A program made the translations under genes and the position numbers. From contig DAOSPF010000052.1 of assembly GCA_035374585.1 (NCBI GenBank), forward strand, positions 1-25,217: a DNA stretch of 25,217 nucleotides. Reading direction: 5' to 3'. Under the pieces are notes generated by a model that saw nothing but the letters and a program-made list of their open reading frames with translations, ran no database searches and was not told where the DNA came from. The DNA is from JAKPQD01 sp029572965 (lineage in GTDB: Bacteria; Bacteroidota; Bacteroidia; Bacteroidales; DTGW01). Below are positions 1-7,065 of the stretch, piece by piece. The stretch's first letter is position 1. Each line of letters begins with the position of its first letter.

Positions 1-55
1 AAATCTGAAATCTGAAATCTGAAATCTGAAATCTGAAATCTGAAATCTGAAATCT
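1..55. repeat. Heptamer tandem repeat (AAATCTG)n
   Basis: Seven perfect copies of AAATCTG fill positions 1-49, followed by a partial eighth (AAATCT) before the sequence diverges at 56. The array starts at the window edge, so its true length is unknown. Because 7 is not a multiple of 3 and no coding frame runs through it, it is most likely an intergenic variable-number repeat. Copy-number change by slippage is expected from the perfect identity of the units, but that is inference. Confidence 0.9.
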
Positions 56-59
56 TGTA

Positions 60-595
60 GCATTTTTTTTGGTAATCATAAAATGGTTTTTAAAGGTTAA
101 TAATAATATTATCAAGTATTAATGTCACTAAAGATAAAAAAGTAACCCGTAACTATCAAGTTTTTTGCTATTTAAAATGCAAAGTGTTTATATAAAAATC
201 GGTTCAAACCTTGCGTGATGTTTTGCCTTATCACGTTAAGACAACCTGATAACAAACTCAAGTAAGAAGAAATAATCTCAATTACAAGTTTTTCATCTCA
301 AAATAACCGGGATTTATTTTTAAAAAGCCTTCGAATGCTTTATTTGAGTTTATTTACTACCTTTGCCCCATCAAACACACTTTATGTTAAATAGTATAAT
401 TGACTAAATCGGTATCAGTTGCAACGTAAGCCAGGCAGATAAACAATTTTATTGGTTTTGGCATACTGAACAGTTGCTCCCTGATAGTCCGATCCCGCCG
501 TACTGATTTACTTTGGTTACATCTGTCAACCAATAGTAATCGTTTTGTTTTAACCAAAAATTTATAACCGGGTAAAGTTCAACAATGGAAAACTT
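60..595. other. Gene-free region upstream of the methyltransferase
   Basis: No convincing coding frame is visible. A perfect Bacteroidota -7 box TACCTTTG lies at 358-365, without a matching TTTG about 20 bp upstream, so it is only a candidate promoter; it would give the methyltransferase gene a leader of over 200 nt. A small imperfect stem CGTGAT/ATCACG lies at 214-219/230-235, and ATTGGTT (451-457) is the inverse of AACCAAT (528-534). The stretch 410-540 is less AT-rich than its surroundings and could be decayed coding sequence, but I recognise nothing in it. Confidence 0.4.
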
Positions 596-1390
596 ATGCC
601 CAAAAAACATTTAGTCATGATTACAAATAACAAACAGTGGTACGAACAATTATTCGAAAATTTTTCCAATCAATACGAAAACGAAGACTTCACCAAAGGC
701 ACAATAGGCGAAGTTGATTTTTTGGAACAGGAATTCGGTTTTAACAAAAATGCCAAAATTCTCGACGTTGGATGCGGCACAGGCCGACATTCCATCGAAT
801 TGGCCAAAAGGGGCTATCAGCCTGAAGGTTTCGACCTGTCGGAAAACCAATTGGCAAAAGCAAGAGAAAACGCAGCTAAGGCAGCCGTTGTGATTAACTT
901 CTTCCAGGCAGATGCACGTACTTTTGACTTTAAAGAAAAGTACGATTACGCCATCATGATGTGCGAAGGGTCTTTTCCCCTGATGGAGACAGATGAAATG
1001 AATTTTGAAATCCTTTCAAACCTTTACAAGTCGGTAAAACCAGGAGGCAAAATTATTTTCACCACGTTAAACGGGCTCTTTCCGTTATTTCATTCGGTAA
1101 AAGACTTTATCAACGATAATTCGCTTTGTCAAAGCTTTGGCAACACCTTCGACTTGATGGCCTTTCGTGATTATTCAAACTACACGTTCAAAGATGACGC
1201 GGGAGTAGAGCACACAATAAAATGTAACGAACGTTATTACGTACCTTCGGAGATTACGTGGTTGTTGAAATCACTGGGGTTCAAAAAAGTAAATATTTTT
1301 GGGGCCCATTTGGGCAACTTCAGCCGTTCGCACGCCCTGACTACAGAAGATTATGAAATGTTAGTCATCGCAGAGAAACCGGCTAAGTAA
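596..1390 (+). CDS. Class I SAM-dependent methyltransferase
   Basis: Soluble 264-residue protein with a Rossmann-type methyltransferase fold. The glycine-rich SAM-binding motif I (ILDVGCGTGRH, about residues 55-65) is followed by an acidic position at the end of strand 2 (the GFDLS segment) and by the motif IV/V region around YDYAIMMCEGSFPLM. The N-terminus (W-Y-E-x-L-F-E-N-F ... FTKGT-x-x-E) resembles small-molecule methyltransferases of the Methyltransf_11/25 type. The substrate cannot be read from sequence. Two starts are possible: ATG 596, used here, and ATG 617 (MITNNKQW), which fits the usual N-terminus of such proteins equally well. The gene appears to be a single transcription unit; it converges with the J-domain gene and ends just before a strong hairpin. 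Confidence 0.88.
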   Translation: MPKKHLVMITNNKQWYEQLFENFSNQYENEDFTKGTIGEVDFLEQEFGFNKNAKILDVGCGTGRHSIELAKRGYQPEGFDLSENQLAKARENAAKAAVVINFFQADARTFDFKEKYDYAIMMCEGSFPLMETDEMNFEILSNLYKSVKPGGKIIFTTLNGLFPLFHSVKDFINDNSLCQSFGNTFDLMAFRDYSNYTFKDDAGVEHTIKCNERYYVPSEITWLLKSLGFKKVNIFGAHLGNFSRSHALTTEDYEMLVIAEKPAK

Positions 1391-1392
1391 TA

Positions 1393-1431
1393 ATAAAACG
1401 CTTTGCATTTAAAAAATGCAAAGCGTTTTAT
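1393..1431. terminator. Bidirectional intrinsic terminator
   Basis: A perfect 18-bp stem (1393-1410 pairs with 1414-1431) with a 3-nt AAA loop. The stem core is AAAACGCTTTGCATTT with A-rich and T-rich ends, so it supplies a U-tract on both strands. It sits between the convergent methyltransferase (ending 1390) and the J-domain gene (ending 1451), the right place for a shared terminator. Confidence 0.85.
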
Positions 1432-1450
1432 CTTTGTTTTGAAGTGGTTA

Positions 1451-2698
1451 TCAACCAAAAATCCACTTATACAACGGAAAGACAACAGAAATGATGGGTA
1501 TATCATTATAAACCTTGTAGCCTTCATCAAATCTATTTTTGACATCCTCATATTGCCTCACTAAAGGTAAATAGGCTTGTTTACCTAATATAGCATTCAA
1601 AAGCTGCATCAATAAACAATCAAAAAGCACAATACAAACAACCGTCAGGTAAATAAAATCACTGGTGGTAATATTCAAGGGCGAAAACGAAAAACCAGAA
1701 ATTATAATAAGGGGCAAAAGCCACACCAACACACGAATGACAAAACCAAAGCTATACAAATAGCTAACACTGGACTTTGTGCGGGTAAACAAATTGACTA
1801 AGGCCGCTATTGTGCCACCTGAGATAATTCCGAAAATAAAACGCCACACAAGGCTATCAACGGGCAAAAGAAACAAACAAAGCAAGATAGACAGAACTTT
1901 TATGCCAATGTTCAATGTATGAATAATAAGGGCTTTTTGCGACCTCGGAACAAGAACCTGAACATTTTCAGTAACATAATTAGCATTATGTTGACGAAAT
2001 CCTTTTGTACTAAGGCGTATATCTTTCAATTTTATCAAAGTGAGCACAAACGGTTTATGATTGCCAATATGTCCCTTACAATAAAAACATTCTTTTTCAC
2101 AAGCTGTTGTTTCATAGAAAATTCTCTTTATTCTTTTAAAGTTATAGTAAAAGTTTCCCGGCATAAAAAAGCCTTTACGCTTGTCTTTCATGTACCACAA
2201 CAAGATAGCAGCAAAAGGCCCTGTCAATAATAATATGAAAACTGCATACCAAACCGTATGAAATGCAACAACAAAAGGCACTACAATAAGTGCAGCCGTC
2301 AATGGCAACAATAAAAGCCTGATAAATATGGTAAATAAAAGCCCAAGGTCTTTGAGGCCGCTTTTCTGAAAAGCTTCATTTTGGCGGACAAACTCCTCAT
2401 ACCGCATTTGAGCCTGTCTGCTGGCTCGCTCGCGTATTTCTTCCCTGAACCTTTCATACTCAGCTTCTTCAGCAGCCTTTGAAGCAGCGGTTTCGTATGG
2501 TTGTTCTTTTGCTAAACGCTTATTTCGCTGACTAAGCAGAATTTCATAAGCCTCAGATATTTCAATAAATTTCTCATGCGCATCCTTCGATTTGTTTACG
2601 TCAGGATGGTACTCTTTGGCCAGTTTCCGGTAGGCTTTTCGAATATCTTCTTCAGAGGCATTTTCTGATAATTGTAATATTTTAAAATATTTATTCAC
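1451..2698 (-). CDS. J-domain (DnaJ-like) integral membrane protein
   Basis: 415 residues. Residues 1-65 form a J domain with the diagnostic HPD tripeptide at 31-33, flanked by the basic helix II (RKAYRKLAKEY) and helix III (FIEISEAYEIL). J domains stimulate the ATPase of Hsp70/DnaK. After a charged segment (about 65-115, rich in E, R and Q and probably helical) come several hydrophobic segments at about 120-170 and 260-395, so it is a membrane protein with a cytosolic N-terminal J domain. It lacks the Gly/Phe linker, zinc domain and C-terminal substrate domains of true DnaJ, so it is a specialised co-chaperone of unknown client. A CxxxCxxC-like cluster (CEKECFYC) lies near residue 200. The start is GTG at 2698; no in-frame ATG gives the full J domain. 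Upstream lies a hairpin (2791-2823) whose stem matches the one at its 3' end. Confidence 0.85.
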   Translation of the reverse strand: MNKYFKILQLSENASEEDIRKAYRKLAKEYHPDVNKSKDAHEKFIEISEAYEILLSQRNKRLAKEQPYETAASKAAEEAEYERFREEIRERASRQAQMRYEEFVRQNEAFQKSGLKDLGLLFTIFIRLLLLPLTAALIVVPFVVAFHTVWYAVFILLLTGPFAAILLWYMKDKRKGFFMPGNFYYNFKRIKRIFYETTACEKECFYCKGHIGNHKPFVLTLIKLKDIRLSTKGFRQHNANYVTENVQVLVPRSQKALIIHTLNIGIKVLSILLCLFLLPVDSLVWRFIFGIISGGTIAALVNLFTRTKSSVSYLYSFGFVIRVLVWLLPLIIISGFSFSPLNITTSDFIYLTVVCIVLFDCLLMQLLNAILGKQAYLPLVRQYEDVKNRFDEGYKVYNDIPIISVVFPLYKWIFG

Positions 2699-2790
2699 AA
2701 TAATATAACATTATTTAGTTATACTTTTACATGAAAAAGTAAATCTTTCTATCCTGAAATTTATAAATTTAGTTTAAATATATTAAAGAC

Positions 2791-2823
2791 AAACGCTTTG
2801 CTTTTTGGAAAAACAAAGCGTTT
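2791..2823. terminator. Hairpin with the same stem core as 1393-1431
   Basis: AAACGCTTTG (2791-2800) pairs perfectly with CAAAGCGTTT (2814-2823); the loop is T-rich then A-rich and can extend the stem imperfectly. It lies between the beta-barrel gene and the start of the J-domain gene, both on the minus strand. The stem core AAACGCTTTGC is shared with the terminator on the other side of the J-domain gene. It may be a terminator or a repeat-family hairpin. Confidence 0.55.
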
Positions 2824-2841
2824 AGGTAATAACATTCGCAG

Positions 2842-2870
2842 ACCTTCCAGGTTTTTTAAACCGGAAAGGT
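2842..2870. repeat. Imperfect intergenic palindrome
   Basis: ACCTTCC-A-GGTTT / AAACC-G-GAAAGGT forms a hairpin with a 3-nt loop and one unequal T. I recall palindromes of this shape (ACCTTnnAGGTTT...) as common between genes in Bacteroidota. It sits between two other hairpins (2791-2823 and 2896-2923), so this 130-bp gap carries three in a row. Confidence 0.5.
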
Positions 2871-2895
2871 TTCTTGCTCAAGAATGAATCGAAAC

Positions 2896-2923
2896 AAAAA
2901 AGGCCCACATATTGCGGGCCTTT
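2896..2923 (-). terminator. Rho-independent terminator of the beta-barrel gene
   Basis: Read on the minus strand, AAAGGCCC (from 2923 down to 2916) pairs with GGGCCTTT (2906 down to 2899), and the transcript continues into further U residues. It begins about 20 nt after the stop codon of the beta-barrel gene. The GC-rich stem and U-tract make it a standard intrinsic terminator. Confidence 0.8.
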
Positions 2924-2942
2924 GATTTGATAAAGTATGTAA

Positions 2943-3470
2943 TTAAAATTTGTACATAACCCCAACATTAAGAAATAATTGGTCAGCATCACCAAAAGTA
3001 TATCCCACTTGTCCGGTAAGATCAATATTGTCAGTAATACCGAAAGCTCCACCAGCGCCAAGGTTCAAACCTATCTCTGATTCGTCATCAGAAATGGAAG
3101 TGCCAAAAAGTTCCATCTCAACCTTACCAATACTATAGTTCAAACCAGCTAACCCATAAACAGTCATGTTTTTTTCAGCAATAAAATTGTAATGGCCATT
3201 TAAACTAATAGTAGTTAGTTGAAATTTAATACCATCAACAGGTTCACTTGGAAAATAGTAAGATAAAGAAACTTCTGCATCGATTTTTTCAACGATTTGA
3301 GCCAATGCATTGATATTAATACCAAAGCCCATTTTATCATCGCCTTCATCACTAATAGCAGCTTTGCTTCCTAATGCTAATCCGGCACCTATGCCTTTAA
3401 ATTGAAACTGAGAAAATGCATTTACGCTAAATGCAAGAATTAGTGCTAAAAATAAAAATTTTTTTTTAAT
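2943..3470 (-). CDS. Small outer-membrane beta-barrel protein, probable AUU start
   Basis: About 175 residues. A complete signal peptide is encoded: three lysines, then FLFLALILAFSVNAFSQ, with likely cleavage after the AFS. The mature part alternates polar and hydrophobic residues in short strands separated by turns, contains glycine-rich stretches (GLNLGAGGAFG) and ends in the aromatic residue F, all typical of OmpA/OmpW-like eight-stranded barrels inserted by the BAM complex. Function unknown. The odd point is the start: the frame is open back to the lysines, but the codon before them is ATT (3470-3468), and a TAG stop lies eight codons further upstream with no ATG, GTG or TTG between. An internal ATG at 3332 would delete the whole signal peptide and the first strand, so I prefer the AUU start. 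A terminator follows the gene. Confidence 0.75.
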   Translation of the reverse strand: MKKKFLFLALILAFSVNAFSQFQFKGIGAGLALGSKAAISDEGDDKMGFGININALAQIVEKIDAEVSLSYYFPSEPVDGIKFQLTTISLNGHYNFIAEKNMTVYGLAGLNYSIGKVEMELFGTSISDDESEIGLNLGAGGAFGITDNIDLTGQVGYTFGDADQLFLNVGVMYKF

Positions 3471-3756
3471 GATTAATTGGTTAATAAATATCTACTCGTA
3501 AGCTTTTCGACATCCGCTACGTACTCTTTTAGGGATTTTCCGTTTTCTCCGTCCATAGATTTAGGTCATCTACTTATATCATTGGTTTTTTTGGTTTCAG
3601 AAAATTTTATAAACTCAAATATGAGAAATTTTATTTTAAAAACACCATAGTGTTAATATATTTCTCTTAAACAATGCAATAATAAAAGAAACGGGGGACA
3701 AAAAAATCCCGGTTTACAAGGATTTTCACTCAAAAAGCACCTATTGAAAATAGAAC

Positions 3757-3781
3757 TTGCACGCGTTTGTAACACGCGCAA
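3757..3781. repeat. GC-rich imperfect palindrome
   Basis: TTGCACGCGT (3757-3766) and ACACGCGCAA (3772-3781) are inverted with 8 of 10 positions pairing. The CpG-rich arms stand out from the AT-rich surroundings. This resembles REP-type intergenic palindromes; the family assignment is inference. Confidence 0.45.
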
Positions 3782-3858
3782 TGCTATTAAGTTAAGGAAT
3801 TTTAATGTCTATAGGGTTTTCAAATAAAGTTTTACGAACTTTGTTGAAAACTCTTTGC

Positions 3859-3875
3859 TTGCTCCAGAGGAGCAA
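3859..3875. repeat. Short perfect hairpin TTGCTCC-AGA-GGAGCAA
   Basis: A perfect 7-bp stem (3859-3865 with 3869-3875) with a 3-nt loop, followed by CCTCTTTATAGAAAA. From memory, GCTCC/GGAGC hairpins followed by a TTTATAGAAA-like tail recur between genes in Bacteroidota genomes, so this is probably one copy of a dispersed palindrome. No gene ends close enough for it to be a terminator. Confidence 0.45.
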
Positions 3876-3911
3876 CCTCTTTATAGAAAAAACACAATCT
3901 AAGATTTAGAA

Positions 3912-3959
3912 GCGCGCCAATATAGCTGTTATAAAATGTAGAAACCTAATTTGGCGCGC
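3912..3959. repeat. Inverted-repeat unit A
   Basis: GCGCGCCAA (3912-3920) and TTGGCGCGC (3951-3959) are perfect inverses around a 30-nt AT-rich centre that starts TATAGCTGTT. A related unit B follows at 3993-4041 with the same arm lengths and the same AGCTGTT just inside the left arm. Confidence 0.65.
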
Positions 3960-3992
3960 AATAGAAGAAACTATTTATAGTTTAGTTTTGTT

Positions 3993-4041
3993 GCGCACCA
4001 TACAGCTGTTGTTCATTTAATTATTTTTGTGCTTGGTGTGC
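3993..4041. repeat. Inverted-repeat unit B, diverged copy of unit A
   Basis: GCGCACCA (3993-4000) pairs with TGGTGTGC (4034-4041). Compared with unit A the left arm has a G-to-A change that is matched by a C-to-T change in the right arm (G-C becomes A-T), and one further C-to-T in the right arm leaves a G-U pair. AGCTGTT again follows the left arm. Pairing is thus retained while the bases changed. Confidence 0.6.
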
Positions 4042-4323
4042 TTATTTTTATTTCAACTTGTATCCTATAAACAGGACACTCGCCAAGCGAGTTAAAATTC
4101 CACTAGTTCCAGCAAACTCACGTTTAATGTTATTAAGTTAAGGAAAATATAAACGCCGACAGGTCTCTTCAAGAAGCTGTCTGGTTATAAGTTTTGTTTG
4201 ACCTGACCGCATTTGCAAAATCGGTTAGTCATAAACAACATTGAATAATTTTTTCGTATTTATCAATTCAAATCATTGAATGAAATAACTTTACGACTTC
4301 AAAAACCAACTAATACATATTCA

Positions 4324-6663
4324 ATGAAAAAAGTTTTAATTATAATGCTTGTAATGGCATCGTGTATGCAATTGCAAAGCCAGGACAGGTTTATCAGGCG
4401 CAATGGGCAAGACCTGTTCCTGAACGGCATGAATTTGGCATGGATGAGCTATGCCAATGACTTAGGGGCTTTTAATGAAGCCGCATTTATCAAGGCAGTA
4501 ACCTCTATCCGCGAATCAGGCGGAAACACCATCCGCTGGTGGCTACATGTTAATGGGCAGAACAGCCCGCAGTTTACAGGTGATAAAGTCAGCGGCATAA
4601 GCCAGACAAACCTCGCAAACCTCAAACGGGCATTGGACATAGCAGCCGAAAATGGCGTTGTCCTTGACTTATGTTTATGGTCTTTCGGGATGCTGGACAA
4701 AACTTATACTGCCGCAGTTCTCGACAGAAATACTAAACTGCTTACCGATACGGCATATACCAATGCATACATACGCAATGCATTATTGCCCATGGTACGA
4801 TATGTCAAAAACCATCCGGGATTGCTTTGCTGGGAGGTATTCAACGAACCCGAAGGCATGTCAACCGAATACGGATGGTCAGATTACCAACATGTAAATA
4901 TGTCGTATATCCAAAAGTTTGTAAACCTTGTAGCCGGTGCAATACACAGAGAAGACTCAACATTAAAAGTATCAAACGGGACTGTGACGCTCCGAACAGC
5001 CACAGACATGGACGGGTTTACCAATTTTTACCGTCCGGACAGGTTGATAAAAGCCGGGGGCGATTCATTAGGCACACTGGACTTTTACATGGTACACTAT
5101 TACACAGCAAACGGAACGCAATATTCGCCGTTCAGGAAACCGGCCAGCTACTGGAAACTCGATAAACCGCTGGTCATAGGTGAATTTTCGGCAAAAGGGA
5201 TCACCGAAGCCGGCGCTCCCGCACAAACCCCTGAAGAACTATACAATTGGGCTTATGACCAAGGCTATGCCGGGGCACTATCCTGGACCTACACCAACCA
5301 CGATGGTAATGGCGGATTGCCCGATTGTGGCGCTGCCATGCTGAAAATAGCTTTTAACCACAGCGACCATGTTATTCTGAAAGACGCCAAGCCCTTCAAC
5401 TTCAACCCCTACCAAAAAAAACCGCTTTATATAGGCTGGAAATATAAAGGCACAAAAGATACCATACGAATATCGCCGCTTTTAGCTTATATTACTGATA
5501 AAGAAGACAGTTCGCTGCTTACATTCACAGTGAAAAGCACAACAAACCCGGTTGCAGCAAATATAAAAAGCAATGATACGTTAGAGCTTATTTCATCAGA
5601 GGCTACCGAAGCAGGGGTTTATACAACGTTAATAACAGCAACAGATACGGGAAATAAGTCTATAACTTTACCAGTATTTATGAGCGTTATAGATACAACA
5701 TCCGATGATGTTCTTCTAAACAGGCCACTGTATGTTTCGAGCATTGAAAGCACGCAATATTACGGACATTTCGCCAACGACAACAGCGATACTACCCGCT
5801 TTTCAACAGAATACGCCGACAACCAAAGTATGTTATTTGTCCTTGACAAAGAATACACCCTGCAAAGGATGTTGATGAAATGGGAAGCCGCTTATGGCAA
5901 AGCATACAGCATCGAATTGTCCACAGACAGCGCCAATTGGACAAAGGTTTATTCATGCACCAATGAAAACGGGGGTTATGACAAAATTGTTTTTTCGCCA
6001 ACAAAAGCAAAATATGTAAAAGTAAACTTAGAAAAACGTGGCACACAATGGGGCTTTTCATTATTCACCATTCAGGCTTTTGAAGATGCCATAGCCAACA
6101 ACGCCCCATACTTTTTACCAAAAATAAGTGACACCACATTTTACACCCGTACCAGGTTCACGTTGAATTTGTCGCAATCAGCCAAAGACAGCGATTTGGG
6201 AGACCGCATCAAATACCGTTTAGCTTTGTTGAACAATGCAAACTTACCAACTTTTATCACTTTTAATGACTCAACCTATGTATTGACCGGAAGGCCTACC
6301 AGCACAGACACCACAGTGTTGACATTTGTAATAACAGCAACAGATATCGAAGGAGCAGAGGCTACTGATACTTTTTCTGTAAAAATTACCCAGAAAACAG
6401 CCATTGAAAATATTGCCCGGAACAATGTCAGGCTGTATCCAAACCCGGTTTCAGACAAGCTCATCATTGAAAATGCTGAAAACATTGATTGCATTTTGAT
6501 ATTCAGCACAGACGGAAAGCTATTGAACAAATACGCTGTCAAAACTTCCGTTTTGAATGGTAAATATGAACTTTATTTGGGGCAACTGAATGCAGGTAAT
6601 TATTTAGTACATTTGCAATCGAAATCGGGCAATACAATAGCCCCAATAACAGTAATAAAATAA
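4324..6663 (+). CDS. T9SS-secreted GH5-like glycoside hydrolase
   Basis: 779 residues from ATG 4324, chosen because it starts a clean signal peptide (MKK, hydrophobic core, QSQ at about 18-20); an in-frame ATG at 4276 would place 16 polar residues before it. Residues about 35-315 form a clan-A (beta/alpha)8 glycosidase of GH5 type: the acid/base glutamate is E175 in FNEPEG and the probable nucleophile E287 in VIGEFS, with conserved N174. Next come an Ig-like stretch (about 355-460), a discoidin/F5-8C carbohydrate-binding domain (about 463-588), a cadherin/He_PIG-like Ig fold (about 592-689) and a type A T9SS sorting domain (about 702-779, starting VRLYPNPVSD). It should cross the outer membrane through the T9SS and be surface-attached or released, cutting a beta-linked polysaccharide; mannan or a beta-glucan is plausible but undetermined. 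hypA follows after 6 bp. Confidence 0.85.
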   Translation: MKKVLIIMLVMASCMQLQSQDRFIRRNGQDLFLNGMNLAWMSYANDLGAFNEAAFIKAVTSIRESGGNTIRWWLHVNGQNSPQFTGDKVSGISQTNLANLKRALDIAAENGVVLDLCLWSFGMLDKTYTAAVLDRNTKLLTDTAYTNAYIRNALLPMVRYVKNHPGLLCWEVFNEPEGMSTEYGWSDYQHVNMSYIQKFVNLVAGAIHREDSTLKVSNGTVTLRTATDMDGFTNFYRPDRLIKAGGDSLGTLDFYMVHYYTANGTQYSPFRKPASYWKLDKPLVIGEFSAKGITEAGAPAQTPEELYNWAYDQGYAGALSWTYTNHDGNGGLPDCGAAMLKIAFNHSDHVILKDAKPFNFNPYQKKPLYIGWKYKGTKDTIRISPLLAYITDKEDSSLLTFTVKSTTNPVAANIKSNDTLELISSEATEAGVYTTLITATDTGNKSITLPVFMSVIDTTSDDVLLNRPLYVSSIESTQYYGHFANDNSDTTRFSTEYADNQSMLFVLDKEYTLQRMLMKWEAAYGKAYSIELSTDSANWTKVYSCTNENGGYDKIVFSPTKAKYVKVNLEKRGTQWGFSLFTIQAFEDAIANNAPYFLPKISDTTFYTRTRFTLNLSQSAKDSDLGDRIKYRLALLNNANLPTFITFNDSTYVLTGRPTSTDTTVLTFVITATDIEGAEATDTFSVKITQKTAIENIARNNVRLYPNPVSDKLIIENAENIDCILIFSTDGKLLNKYAVKTSVLNGKYELYLGQLNAGNYLVHLQSKSGNTIAPITVIK

Positions 6664-6669
6664 TCGGCC

Positions 6670-7011
6670 ATGCATGAACTTTCGATAGCACAATCTGTCA
6701 TTGATACCATCAAAAAAAATGTACCATCGGATTTGCTGCCGAAAGCAGATAAAGTAAAGCTGCAAATTGGCACGCTGTCAGGAATAGAGCTGGATGCACT
6801 GACCTATTCATTTGGGATACTGGTGCAGAACACAGCATTTCCACAGCTCGCAATGGAAATTGACCTCAAGGAAGGAAAAGGCCAATGCCAGGCTTGCGGA
6901 ACCGAATTCACATACAACAAATATGGAATCCCCTGCCCTCAGTGCGGGGGATTTTCTATTAAAATAATTGATGGCAAACAGATGAAAATCATCAACATAA
7001 CCATGAAATAA
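6670..7011 (+). CDS. hypA: Hydrogenase/urease nickel metallochaperone HypA
   Basis: 113 residues, the usual HypA/HybF length. It starts MHELS, giving the N-terminal His2 that binds nickel together with the backbone and E3. The zinc site is complete: C73-x-x-C76 and C89-P-x-C92. HypA with HypB loads nickel into the large subunit of [NiFe] hydrogenases and, in some bacteria, supplies urease. No other hyp or hydrogenase gene is in the window, so it is an orphan here. Its ATG lies 6 bp after the stop of the glycosidase gene, so it is probably read from the same transcript or by translational reinitiation, although the two functions are unrelated. Confidence 0.92.
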   Translation: MHELSIAQSVIDTIKKNVPSDLLPKADKVKLQIGTLSGIELDALTYSFGILVQNTAFPQLAMEIDLKEGKGQCQACGTEFTYNKYGIPCPQCGGFSIKIIDGKQMKIINITMK

Positions 7012-7065
7012 GTGTTTAGAGAAGTATGTCGATAAATTTCGTTATGTTTACATGATTTTAATGCT

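Larger units (their letters stand above)
3780..4145. repeat. Block bounded by 20-bp direct repeats
   Basis: The 20-mer at 3780-3799 (AATGC then TATTAAGTTAAGGAA) recurs at 4126-4145 as AATGT then the same 15-mer, 19 of 20 identical. Between the copies lie three hairpin-type elements. The arrangement could mark the two ends of a composite element or two copies of a larger decayed repeat unit. No terminal inverted repeat is joined to these direct repeats, so I do not call an insertion sequence. Confidence 0.5.
3471..4275. other. Gene-free, repeat-rich region
   Basis: About 800 bp with no coding frame I can support, between the divergent beta-barrel and glycosidase genes. It must hold their promoters, but I see no perfect TTTG/TAnnTTTG pair; a near match TAACTTTA at 4286-4293 fits a glycosidase start at 4324. 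The middle (3757-4145) holds GC-rich palindromes and direct repeats, listed separately, in an otherwise AT-rich background. This looks like nested relics of small repeat elements rather than one intact insertion sequence: no transposase remnant is visible. Confidence 0.5.

Noticed and set aside
1..55. CRISPR array
   Set aside because: Units are 7 bp with no spacers; a simple tandem repeat.
196..215. GGTTCAAACC resembling a tRNA T-arm
   Set aside because: No acceptor, D or anticodon stem can be built around it.
585..614. Nine-codon leader frame overlapping the methyltransferase start
   Set aside because: Too short, no attenuator-like hairpin next to it and no amino-acid bias; most likely chance.
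2943..3332. Beta-barrel gene starting at the internal ATG 3332
   Set aside because: This removes the signal peptide, which an outer-membrane protein needs; the frame continues cleanly upstream to the lysine-rich signal start.
3471..4275. Degraded insertion sequence with transposase
   Set aside because: I searched the frames for transposase-like stretches and saw none; only palindromes and direct repeats are present.
4276..4323. Upstream in-frame ATG for the glycosidase
   Set aside because: It would put 16 polar residues before a complete signal peptide that starts at ATG 4324, and a -7-like box (4286-4293) lies after it.
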